This document shows, piece after piece, positions 25,058-32,544 of a DNA stretch of 64,000 bases. The notes under the pieces are model-generated. The model saw only the letters and a program-made list of their open reading frames with translations, made no database searches and was not told the DNA's origin. This stretch comes from a bacterium (GTDB taxonomy: Bacteria > Elusimicrobiota > Elusimicrobia > Elusimicrobiales > UBA9959), in contig JAJZPF010000003.1 in NCBI GenBank assembly GCA_021811315.1, forward strand, positions 1 through 64,000, given 5' to 3'. The number at the start of each line of letters is the position of its first letter. Within the stretch, counting starts at the first letter, position 1. The position numbers and the translations under genes are program-made.

Positions 25058-25486
25058 ATGGAAGAAAAAGATAAAGTTGTTATTTTTCTGGTCGAAGATA
25101 ATGAAGGCCATGCCTTGCTTACGAAAGACCTTTTCAGGCGGGCCGGGATAAAGAACGAGGTGGTCCATCTCAAGGACGGGCAGGAGGCCTGGGAGCATAT
25201 ATCGGGCGAAGCCCGGCCGGCCGCGGCCTGCCTGATGCTTTTGGACCTTCGCCTGCCGCGGCTGGACGGTTTCGGGCTGCTGCGGCGGATAAAGGCGGAC
25301 GCGGCGCTTAAGGCCATGACGGTAATGATCCTTACAAGCAGCGACGATCCGAAGGAAATGGCGCTTTGCTCGGAACTGGGCTGCGCCGCTTACCTGAATA
25401 AGCCGCTTCAATTCGAGAAATTCACGCAGGCGATAGATAAGCAGGGCCTGGCCCTGGTGATATTGGACAAACATAGCGCCGGCTGA
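25058..25486 (+). CDS. Single-domain response regulator (Rcp1-like)
   Basis: The 142-aa protein is a lone receiver domain: E13/D14 acid pair, D63 phospho-acceptor in LLDLRLPRLDGF, T93 and K115 in NKPLQFEKF. The long VVIFLVEDNEGHALLTKDLF and PRLDGFGLLRRIK features match the Rcp1 subfamily that partners PAS or phytochrome kinases. It starts 17 nt after the kinase stop and is the likely phospho-acceptor of that kinase. I use ATG 25058; an upstream extension in the same frame is highly basic shadow sequence overlapping the kinase. Confidence 0.9.
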   Translation: MEEKDKVVIFLVEDNEGHALLTKDLFRRAGIKNEVVHLKDGQEAWEHISGEARPAAACLMLLDLRLPRLDGFGLLRRIKADAALKAMTVMILTSSDDPKEMALCSELGCAAYLNKPLQFEKFTQAIDKQGLALVILDKHSAG

Positions 25487-25520
25487 AAGGCCGGCCGCGT
25501 TTCCGGTCGGGGACTTGATC

Positions 25521-26528
25521 ATGACAAAAACCGCTTCAGCGTTATTTTTATTTTTCGCGGCCGCTTCGCCGGCTTTTGCCGTGGAGCCGGAGGCGCTTGC
25601 GCCCTCCTATCTCCCCGTCTCCCGCCCGGCGCAGGAAGAGCTTACGGCAGGGCTGCGGGAGAAGGTCAGGACGCTGGGTCTTAACGGCCTGCCGGGGCCG
25701 GAGGGCGGGAAGGTGTCGAAAGCGCTGCTCCTGCTGCCGAACGACCGCGCGCGGGCCGGCGTGATAAATTTCGAGCTCGAAGCCGGCAGCCGGGCGGGGG
25801 TCTACCAGTGCGAAGCGCTGGGCCGGGGGATCACCTCCACCGCGCCCGCGGACGGCTGGCAATGGGGCTTTATAGGCGGGACTAAAATATTTTACGCGCC
25901 GGAGGATGTGGCCGACGGCGCGACGGTGCCGGGTGTCTATGACCTGAGGAATATCTCTCCGGACCGCTACGAACTTGCCTTCCTGGGCAAGCCGGGCACG
26001 CCGGAAGAGGACGCCGGCGTTCCGGTAGTTAAAGCCGGCGGGAAAAAGAAAAAATTATTTTCGGCGGTCTGGCGGAACTGGTACCCGGCGGCCGGCGGCA
26101 TCATGCCGGTGGACCTGGTCTGGGCGGAGGATTCACAGGCCGGCACGCAGGGCGAGGGAGTTCCTTTCTTCGAGCGCCGGCCCGCGCCTTCGGGCGCGGC
26201 GTCGAAGGCCAGGCAGGCGGCGCAGCTGGCCCATAACCCGAAATATTATTTCGGACCGCACGGACGTTCCGGTTTCGCGGTGCACACCGACCGCTGGGAG
26301 GACGAACTGAAAAAGGCGGACCCCCGGAATGCCTGGCGGCCCGAGCTCGCGGACTTCCGCTGGCGCGACACCAACGGCTGCGTAAAGCTGCGGCCCGGCT
26401 GCCTGGCCCTGTTGAATAAATTTATCGAGGAGCAGTCGGCGCTCGGCCGCCGCGTCCAGCTTGAGATAAAAGGCACGGAGCTGCTGGATGAAATTCCTGT
26501 CAGTCCGCCGGCGGTAAGAGGTCAGTAG
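25521..26528 (+). CDS. Exported L,D-transpeptidase-like protein
   Basis: The 335-aa protein has a signal peptide (about 1-21, AFA cleavage). The C-terminal third carries GFAVHTDRW and then RDTNGCVKLRPGCLALL, resembling the YkuD histidine and (S/T)-x-GC-x-(R/K) cysteine signature, so a peptidoglycan-modifying L,D-transpeptidase or a related exported enzyme is the best guess. The N-terminal half (about 25-200) has no clear family. ATG 25521 follows GGGGA at a spacing of about 6 nt; the TTG two codons upstream is less likely. It converges with the ABC permease gene with a 7-nt overlap. Confidence 0.6.
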   Translation: MTKTASALFLFFAAASPAFAVEPEALAPSYLPVSRPAQEELTAGLREKVRTLGLNGLPGPEGGKVSKALLLLPNDRARAGVINFELEAGSRAGVYQCEALGRGITSTAPADGWQWGFIGGTKIFYAPEDVADGATVPGVYDLRNISPDRYELAFLGKPGTPEEDAGVPVVKAGGKKKKLFSAVWRNWYPAAGGIMPVDLVWAEDSQAGTQGEGVPFFERRPAPSGAASKARQAAQLAHNPKYYFGPHGRSGFAVHTDRWEDELKKADPRNAWRPELADFRWRDTNGCVKLRPGCLALLNKFIEEQSALGRRVQLEIKGTELLDEIPVSPPAVRGQ

Positions 26529-28450
26529 ATCTTTTTGCCTTTCCCCTCCCAGTCCATGAAATAAACTCCGTCCGTCGCCGCTACGAAAATTCCGTCGGGA
26601 GAGGGCGAGACCGCGCCTACCCTGGCGTAATAATAGTCCCTTTTCCTGGGGACAGCCGGCAGCCGCCAGATCCTCAGTTCTTCCATGTTTTTTATTCCCG
26701 CGCGCACCAGATACCGGTTATCCGCGTTGAACCAGAGATAGCCGCCTCCCGCCTTAAGAAGCCGGATCTCGCCGTTGGTAACGCCGGTTCTTTCCATTAT
26801 TCCGCGAGTGTTTACGGCCGACAGCGGCGTCCCTTCCGCGGTAAGTATGTAAAACTCCGGGCTGATCATTTTAACCGCCGGAGACCCGTACGATCGCAGT
26901 GATTTTATCCCTATTCCCCATACCGCCCCGTCGGGGGTAAGCGACAGGTTCTGCGTAAGGCGGAAATATTCCGGCCAGATCGGTTCGGCCTTCCCGTTCG
27001 GGCGGCAGAGGTAAGTGACGGCTTTTTTATTGATCTCGGCGGGCACTATGAAGTTCATGCCGTCGGCCAGTTCTATCCCAGGGACCGGTATGCGCGAAGC
27101 CATCGCGCCGGGTATGGTCCAGGTCCTGCCGCGGTACTCCAGTGTTTTCCTGTCCTTACGGAAAACAGCGGCGGCGCCTTCGCGTGAATATTTATCACCG
27201 AGAAAAGACAGGTAACCGTCCTTGAGCGTGCCGATCTGTTTCCAGTTAAGGGCGCCGTTCCGCGGCACGGAGGAATAGTAATAGCCGTCATCCCTGCGGT
27301 CTATTATGCCGGGCTCTTTGCCGCCAAGCAGGTCCATCCTCCAGCCGTGCTTCACCTCCGCGCGGGCGGCGAAGCCGGTCTTCATGTTCCCGGTCATCAG
27401 CCTGCCCCCGCCCTGCGGCATGTAAAGGACCCATCTGTCTCCGGAAGGAAGGGTGACGCTTTCGGCGCTCGCGAAAGTCAGGCCCGGGAAAAGATAGCTC
27501 AGGCCGGGTTCCGGTGTTTTCCTGCCGGCGTCTATCATCGAGCGGTTCCCCTCTTTATCTATGAAAAACGCGTCCCCGTAGAACGGCCGCTGGACCAGAA
27601 GCAGGCGCGAGGCTTCTTTTATGTCCCTGGAAGCGTAAAGGTGCTTATCCACGGCATATGGAGACGCGAACATGCTGGTAACGGGAAGCGTTACGCTCCT
27701 GGCCTTTAGAATGAGCCAGGCCAGCGAGGAGAAAGATGCAAGCGGCGCGGCGGCCAGGAGGATGACTACCGCGGCCAGTTTCGAGGCCGTCCACGCCGCT
27801 TTCCTGTCGGTTACCCCTGAAAGCAGTTTCAGGGCCAGCGCGCCGCCGGCCAGCGCCGCCGCGGACACGGCCGGCTTGATGAACCACATCGGGACCAGTT
27901 CGAAAGCAAGCTGCTGGAAAACCGACAGTGTGACGAACGGGTACAGGGTGAAAGCCACGGCGGCCGCCCCCGTCATCGCCCCGGCTATACCGTTGCCGAA
28001 AGCGTAAGAGAGGACGAAACTATAGAAGGAGAGATAGACCATTGAGAAAATATAAAGGCGCAGGATCTCTTCCTGTATTTTGCTCAGCGTCTCTAGCGGG
28101 AGGTTGAAGCCCAAAATAGCGTAGACCGCCAGGATAAGGACGCCGAGCTCCAGCAGGACGGCCGCTAGCGAGGACAGGAGCAGTCCGTATTGGGAGACGG
28201 GCAGCGGCTGCTCGGTAGTCCTCGCCTGTTCCCTGGCGGCCTCGGCGCCTGCTATGCCGGAAAGGATAAGCGCGGTAAGCGGTATGCCGGCGGCGGCCCA
28301 GTAAAGCATGGCCAGGTTTATGGCTTCCCTCGGCGTCATTGCGGCGGCTTTGACCCACAGCGCCAGCGGTACCGAGGCGAATATGGCCCCGAGTATTACG
28401 GCGAAGCTTAAAAAACTCTTTTTGAGCTGAAGCTTTATGAGGTTTTTCAT
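26522..28450 (-). CDS. ABC transporter permease with large C-terminal extracytoplasmic-type domain
   Basis: The 642-aa product has six to seven transmembrane helices in the first 260 residues, in the style of ABC-2 permeases, with EQARTTEQPLPVSQYGLL resembling the permease region that contacts the ATPase. The remaining 380 residues are soluble and rich in beta-strand-like repeats with tyrosine and tryptophan (DGYYYSSVPRNG, DGVYFMDWEGKGKKIY), possibly a beta-propeller sensor. It lies 1 nt downstream of the ATPase gene in an operon led by a GntR regulator, so it is probably the partner permease. Substrate unknown. Confidence 0.75.
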   Translation of the reverse strand: MKNLIKLQLKKSFLSFAVILGAIFASVPLALWVKAAAMTPREAINLAMLYWAAAGIPLTALILSGIAGAEAAREQARTTEQPLPVSQYGLLLSSLAAVLLELGVLILAVYAILGFNLPLETLSKIQEEILRLYIFSMVYLSFYSFVLSYAFGNGIAGAMTGAAAVAFTLYPFVTLSVFQQLAFELVPMWFIKPAVSAAALAGGALALKLLSGVTDRKAAWTASKLAAVVILLAAAPLASFSSLAWLILKARSVTLPVTSMFASPYAVDKHLYASRDIKEASRLLLVQRPFYGDAFFIDKEGNRSMIDAGRKTPEPGLSYLFPGLTFASAESVTLPSGDRWVLYMPQGGGRLMTGNMKTGFAARAEVKHGWRMDLLGGKEPGIIDRRDDGYYYSSVPRNGALNWKQIGTLKDGYLSFLGDKYSREGAAAVFRKDRKTLEYRGRTWTIPGAMASRIPVPGIELADGMNFIVPAEINKKAVTYLCRPNGKAEPIWPEYFRLTQNLSLTPDGAVWGIGIKSLRSYGSPAVKMISPEFYILTAEGTPLSAVNTRGIMERTGVTNGEIRLLKAGGGYLWFNADNRYLVRAGIKNMEELRIWRLPAVPRKRDYYYARVGAVSPSPDGIFVAATDGVYFMDWEGKGKKIY

Positions 28451-28451
28451 A

Positions 28452-29324
28452 TTATTCTCCCAGCAGCGCTTTGAAAGCCGAATCCAGGTCCAGGACGGAG
28501 ATCTCCGCCCCGCTTATTTTTCCGGAGTTCTTCAGCTCCTGCAGCTTCTCCCTGCCGAAAACCGCAAGTTCTGAAACGCTGCCCGCCCGGCTTATCGCTT
28601 TTACTCCGGGCTCCTCCGGCAGCGGCGCTTCTTCGCGGACGGTTACCTTATAAGTCTCTGTTTTAATGAAGTCTGCTTTATGGTCGGAGGAGATCTTCCC
28701 GTCTTTCAGCACGCAGACCCTGTCGAGCAGCCCGCCCATCTCGCCCATCCGGTGGTTGGAGATGATTATCGTCCTGCCGCCTTCGGCCAGCTCGCTTATC
28801 AGGCCGTTCAGGATATGGTCGCGCACCAGGTAGTCCAGGCCGGAGGTGGGCTCGTCCAGGAGAAGGAGTTTCGGGTTATGAGCGGCGGCGCAGACCCAGG
28901 CCAGCTTGGCCGCGGTTCCTTTGCTCAGGTCGCCGGCTTTGGCGCTGGCGTCCAGCCCTAGGGTTTTGCATAGCTCCGCGGCTTTGGCTTTGTCCCAGCC
29001 GGAGAAGAAAGAGGCGCGGAAAGCCAGGACTTCTTCCACGGTCATAAAGCCGTGGAAAGAGGGCTTCTCCGGCACATAGCCGATAAGCCCGCGCAGCTTT
29101 CCGCTTCCGTCGGGGGTGAGGCCCAGGGCGGAAACGCTCCCCGAGTCCGGGGCGATAAGGTCCAGTACGACTTTGAAGAGCGTGCTCTTGCCGGAGCCGT
29201 TGCGGCCGAGTATCCCTATCACCTCTCCGGGGGCGGCTTTAAAGTCCAGGCCGTCCAGGACTTTTTTTGAGCCGAAGTTCTTAACAAGGCCTTTGCAGGT
29301 TATAACCGGATCATTCTCTTTCAT
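28452..29324 (-). CDS. ABC transporter ATP-binding protein
   Basis: The 290-aa protein has Walker A GRNGSGKST (about 37-45), the Q-loop region YVPEKPSFHGFMTVEEV, a signature motif LSKGTAAKLAW, Walker B LLLLDEPTSGLD and switch histidine ISNHRMGE. The C-terminal 80 residues form an extra domain as in YtrB/CcmA-like exporters. Its ATG overlaps the stop of the GntR-like gene by 4 nt. With the following permease it forms an ABC-2-type exporter or sensor system. Confidence 0.93.
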   Translation of the reverse strand: MKENDPVITCKGLVKNFGSKKVLDGLDFKAAPGEVIGILGRNGSGKSTLFKVVLDLIAPDSGSVSALGLTPDGSGKLRGLIGYVPEKPSFHGFMTVEEVLAFRASFFSGWDKAKAAELCKTLGLDASAKAGDLSKGTAAKLAWVCAAAHNPKLLLLDEPTSGLDYLVRDHILNGLISELAEGGRTIIISNHRMGEMGGLLDRVCVLKDGKISSDHKADFIKTETYKVTVREEAPLPEEPGVKAISRAGSVSELAVFGREKLQELKNSGKISGAEISVLDLDSAFKALLGE

Positions 29325-29692
29325 ACAGTATCCCTTTTAACCTTATTTATTATTTCCTCTATATCGCGGAGGGAAAGCCCGTTCTTCAGCCCGTCCGCTA
29401 CGGCGTCAGCTATTTTCGCTTTAAGAGTTTTAGTATCGGACTCCGCCAGGCGGGCGGCTTTGGGAGAGACTATATTCTCTTCCCCGCGTTTCGATTCGAA
29501 GAAGCCCTCGGCGGTCAGCTCCCGGTAGGCCCGGGCCACCGTATTTGGATTCAGCTTAAGCTGGGCGGCGAGCGTCCTGATGGAGGGCGCGGCGTCGCCC
29601 GGCAGCATCAGCGCTTTGCGGACCAGGCCTTTGAAGCCGGTCTTGATCTGCTCGTAGATCGGCGTCGGCGAGTGCATGTCGATTTTTATCAT
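29321..29692 (-). CDS. GntR family regulator, YtrA-like
   Basis: The 123-aa protein has an N-terminal winged helix typical of GntR (PIYEQIKTGFKGLVRKALMLPGD, then PSIRTLAAQLKLNPNTVARAYRELTAEGFFESKRGEE) and only a short helical C-terminus, the YtrA subfamily layout. YtrA regulators usually repress their own ABC transporter operon. Here that operon follows directly, with overlapping stop and start codons, and a palindromic operator covers the transcription start. Confidence 0.92.
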   Translation of the reverse strand: MIKIDMHSPTPIYEQIKTGFKGLVRKALMLPGDAAPSIRTLAAQLKLNPNTVARAYRELTAEGFFESKRGEENIVSPKAARLAESDTKTLKAKIADAVADGLKNGLSLRDIEEIINKVKRDTV

Positions 29693-29718
29693 AACTGTAT
29701 TACCTTACTAGTACAGTA
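29693..29718. promoter_or_regulatory. Operator of the GntR/ABC operon
   Basis: ACTGTA (29694-29699) and TACAGT (29712-29717) form a perfect inverted repeat with a 12-nt spacer between the promoter and the GntR start codon. Its place over the expected transcription start fits autorepression by the YtrA-like regulator, as in known relatives. Confidence 0.65.
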
Positions 29719-29720
29719 AT

Positions 29721-29749
29721 GTTATAGCAGTCAGGATGGCTTTTGTCAA
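29721..29749 (-). promoter_or_regulatory. Sigma-70-type promoter of the GntR/ABC operon
   Basis: On the minus strand, perfect TTGACA (29744-29749) is followed after exactly 17 nt by TATAAC (29721-29726). Transcription would start near 29714, inside the palindromic operator. This is the best-looking promoter in the window. Confidence 0.8.
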
Positions 29750-29784
29750 GGGGGGGAAGAAAGGGCGGCCGGGCGCTGCCGGCC

Positions 29785-31227
29785 TTATATAAGGTAAACG
29801 GCGTAAGCCCCGGGGGCCAGGCGCGCCGTCAGTTTAGCGCCGGAGGATAGCAGCGTTACGCCGCTGTTCAGCGCGACTCTTGCTTTTTTCACGGGGAGGC
29901 CGGGCGCCAGGGCGAGTTCCGCCGCGGAGGCGCCGGCGTTCATCAGGCAGACCAGGGAACCGCCCGGGGCGAAGCGCCTGAAGGCCAGGACTTCCCCGTC
30001 GCAATGCTCTTTGATGAATTCGAATTTCCCGTTTTTTATCGCCGGGCTTGCTTCGCGCAAAGCGGCCAGGCGTTTATAGAGGGCCAACAGGTCTTTGTTC
30101 CAGGATCTTTTATCGTTCCAGGGCATCCCTCTCCGCGTTCCGGCATTGAAAGCGCCCTCCAGCCCCAGCTCCTCGCCGTAATAAATATTTATCGCGCCGG
30201 GGAAGAGGAAAGAGAAAACCACTGCCAGCCTCATTCTTGTTTCGTCGCCGCCGTAGGTGCTGAGCATCCGGTCCGTGTCGTGGCTGGACATCATGTTCAT
30301 CTGCCTCAGCGTGGTTTCCGGTTTGTATTGGCCCAGCAGGCTTTCGATGCCGCGGATGAAAGCGGCCTGCCCGCAATGCTTGAGCTTTTTCCCGGCGTAA
30401 GAATGGGTGAGCTTCAGTTTCCTGCCGCCGAAATAAGAGATGCAGGCCGCGCTCAGCTGGTAGTTCATCACGGCGTCGAACTGGTCGCCTTTCAGCCAGC
30501 GCTTCGCCTCGCCCCAGATCTCGCCGGTGATATAGCAGTCCGGGTTGACGGCTTTGCAGACCCGCCGGAACTCCCGCCAGAAAGAGTCGTCGTCAATTTC
30601 GTACGGCACGTCCAGCCGCCAGCCGTCTATTCCCTGCTCCAGCCAGTACTTTGCGACGCCGAGGATAAAATTTCTGACCTCGGGATTTTTAGTGTTGAAC
30701 TTCGGGAGGGCGGGCAGGCCCCACCAGCAGGCGTAGTTCGGCTTCTCGCCTTTCTTCAGATTGTAAGCCTTCAGCGGGTACCCGTGCGGGTGGAACCAGC
30801 CTTTATAAGGCGAGGCCGCGCCGTTCTCGAGCACATGATTGAACTGGAAGAAACCGCGGCTGGCGTGGTTGAACACCCCGTCGAGAATAACCTTGATGCC
30901 GCGCTTATGCGCCGCTTTAAGGAAAGACTTTAAGGCCGCGTTCCCTCCAAGCACAGGGTCCACCGAGTAGTAATCGAAAGTGTGGTACCTGTGGTTGGCG
31001 GCGGAGGCGAAGATGGGGGTGAAATATACCGCGTTCACGCCGAGGCCGCGGAGGTAGTCCAGCTTTTCTTCGGCCCCTTTAAGATTGCCGCCCTTGAACC
31101 CGTCGCGCGTTTCGGGCGAGTCCCACTTCTCGAAAACCCCGTCGACCCTGGCCGCTTTCGATCTGGCGAACCGGTCCGGGAAGACCTGGTAGATAACCGC
31201 GCCCTTCACCCAGTCGAGATGTTTCAT
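29785..31227 (-). CDS. Alpha-amylase family glycoside hydrolase (GH13, neopullulanase-like)
   Basis: The 480-aa enzyme has the four conserved GH13 regions: DGVFNH (116-121), GWRLDVPYE with nucleophile D206, ITGEIWGEA with acid/base E236, and MSSHDTDR with D317. VIYQVFPDRF near the start is typical of cyclomaltodextrinase/neopullulanase-type enzymes. There is no signal peptide, so it probably acts on maltodextrin or glycogen fragments in the cytoplasm. A C-terminal beta domain (about 410-480) is present. ATG 31227 has AGAGGAT upstream. It follows the S1 gene on the same strand but is separated from it by a terminator, so a separate promoter is likely. Confidence 0.92.
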   Translation of the reverse strand: MKHLDWVKGAVIYQVFPDRFARSKAARVDGVFEKWDSPETRDGFKGGNLKGAEEKLDYLRGLGVNAVYFTPIFASAANHRYHTFDYYSVDPVLGGNAALKSFLKAAHKRGIKVILDGVFNHASRGFFQFNHVLENGAASPYKGWFHPHGYPLKAYNLKKGEKPNYACWWGLPALPKFNTKNPEVRNFILGVAKYWLEQGIDGWRLDVPYEIDDDSFWREFRRVCKAVNPDCYITGEIWGEAKRWLKGDQFDAVMNYQLSAACISYFGGRKLKLTHSYAGKKLKHCGQAAFIRGIESLLGQYKPETTLRQMNMMSSHDTDRMLSTYGGDETRMRLAVVFSFLFPGAINIYYGEELGLEGAFNAGTRRGMPWNDKRSWNKDLLALYKRLAALREASPAIKNGKFEFIKEHCDGEVLAFRRFAPGGSLVCLMNAGASAAELALAPGLPVKKARVALNSGVTLLSSGAKLTARLAPGAYAVYLI

Positions 31228-31243
31228 TGTAGATCCTCTTATG

Positions 31244-31271
31244 AAAAAATCCCCCCGGCTTGCCGGAGGGA
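31244..31271. terminator. Terminator after the S1 gene
   Basis: TCCCCCCGG (31250-31258) and CCGGAGGGA (31263-31271) form a 9-bp stem with one G-T pair and a 4-nt loop. On the minus strand it ends in TTTTTT (31249-31244), 26 nt past the S1 stop. A T-run on the other side makes it potentially bidirectional. Confidence 0.75.
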
Positions 31272-31296
31272 CTTTTTACCAGCTGCCTGCTCCGGT

Positions 31297-32496
31297 TTAT
31301 TTGTCTATCTTGTTCTTCTGTTCCATCTGGCGCTTGAGCTGTTCGCCCATGGAGCCCATCGCGGGTTCGTCGGAAGATTTCGCTTCCTGCTTCTGGTATT
31401 TCTGCATCGTGGCCGTAGTCTCGTCTTCCTCGCGGCTGATGTCGGCGGGCACCAGGGAGATGCGCTTGTTGGCAGCGTCCACGGCCTCCACGCGCACTTC
31501 GATGTCCTGCCCGGCCTTTAAAACGTCTTCGGGGTGGTTGATCCGCTTGTCGCCGCCAAGGCGGGAGACGTGGATAAGCCCGTCGACGCCGTCGCCAAGC
31601 GTTATGAAAGCGCCGAACGGGGCGAGGCGGGACACCCTGCCGGTGTGGTAGGAGCCGGCCGGCCATTTCTGCGCCGCGGTGTCCCAGGGATTGGGCAGCG
31701 TGTCTTTCAGGCTCAGGGAGATCCTGCGGTTGTCCCAGTCCAAAGTCTTTATTATCACTTCCACCGGCTGGCCGGCGGTGAGCAGGTCGCTCACTTTCTC
31801 GGTGCGGCCCCAGGCCATCTCGGAAACGGGCAGCAGGCCTTCCACGCCGCCGATGTCGACGAAAGCGCCGAACTTCTGGATGGAGGTCACCACGCCGCGG
31901 ATCTTGTGGCCTTCCTGCAGGGTCGCTTTAAGCTCGACTATTTTCTCCTGCCTTTCTTTCTCCACTATCTCCCGGCGGGAGAGCACGACGTCGCGGCGGT
32001 CGCATTCGATGATGAAGAAGATCATCGAGGCGCCGATATAGGCCTCTTTGTTCTCGTCGCGGCGGATGCCCATCTGCGAGTAGGGGCAGAAAGCGCGCAT
32101 GCCGCCGGAGATGATGATCTCGAAGCCGCCTTTCAGCTCCTTGGAAACTTTGCCTTCCATCGGGATATGGTTCTTGAAAGCGTCCATCAGCTGGGCGCGG
32201 GCCGCGGGGCCGGTGCCTATCTTGGTGGTGAAGCGCATCTCGCCTTCTTCGGTATGGAGGAAGTAGGCGCGCACTTTGTCGCCGGTTTTAACCTGAATAT
32301 TGCCTTCGGCGTCCTTCAGCTCATTGATGTCTATGTAGCCCTCGCCTTTGCCGCCCACTTCGATCAGGGCCCACTCGGGGGTGATGTTTACGATAGGGGC
32401 CTCCACTTTCTGGCCGGGCTCCATTCTCGACGGCTCTTTGTAGGTCTGTTCGAACATTTTCGCGAAATCTTCTTCGTTTTCCATTACATTCTCCAT
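31297..32496 (-). CDS. S1 RNA-binding domain protein (ribosomal protein S1-like)
   Basis: The 399-aa protein has four S1 domains: about 25-90, 105-175, 195-265 and 282-350, the last two closest to consensus (GVVTSIQKFGAFVDIGGVEGLLPVSE; GRVSRLAPFGAFITLGDGVDGLIHVS). A charged C-terminal tail follows. It is shorter than the six-domain E. coli S1 but close to the four-domain forms of other phyla, so it is either the ribosomal S1 or an S1-like translation factor. I chose ATG 32496 because GGAG lies 7 nt upstream; ATGs at 32535 and 32484 are alternatives. Confidence 0.88.
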   Translation of the reverse strand: MENVMENEEDFAKMFEQTYKEPSRMEPGQKVEAPIVNITPEWALIEVGGKGEGYIDINELKDAEGNIQVKTGDKVRAYFLHTEEGEMRFTTKIGTGPAARAQLMDAFKNHIPMEGKVSKELKGGFEIIISGGMRAFCPYSQMGIRRDENKEAYIGASMIFFIIECDRRDVVLSRREIVEKERQEKIVELKATLQEGHKIRGVVTSIQKFGAFVDIGGVEGLLPVSEMAWGRTEKVSDLLTAGQPVEVIIKTLDWDNRRISLSLKDTLPNPWDTAAQKWPAGSYHTGRVSRLAPFGAFITLGDGVDGLIHVSRLGGDKRINHPEDVLKAGQDIEVRVEAVDAANKRISLVPADISREEDETTATMQKYQKQEAKSSDEPAMGSMGEQLKRQMEQKNKIDK

Positions 32497-32544
32497 TGTT
32501 TTCTCCAGGGTGTATAACGCGCGTGTATATGACATTTTACCAAA

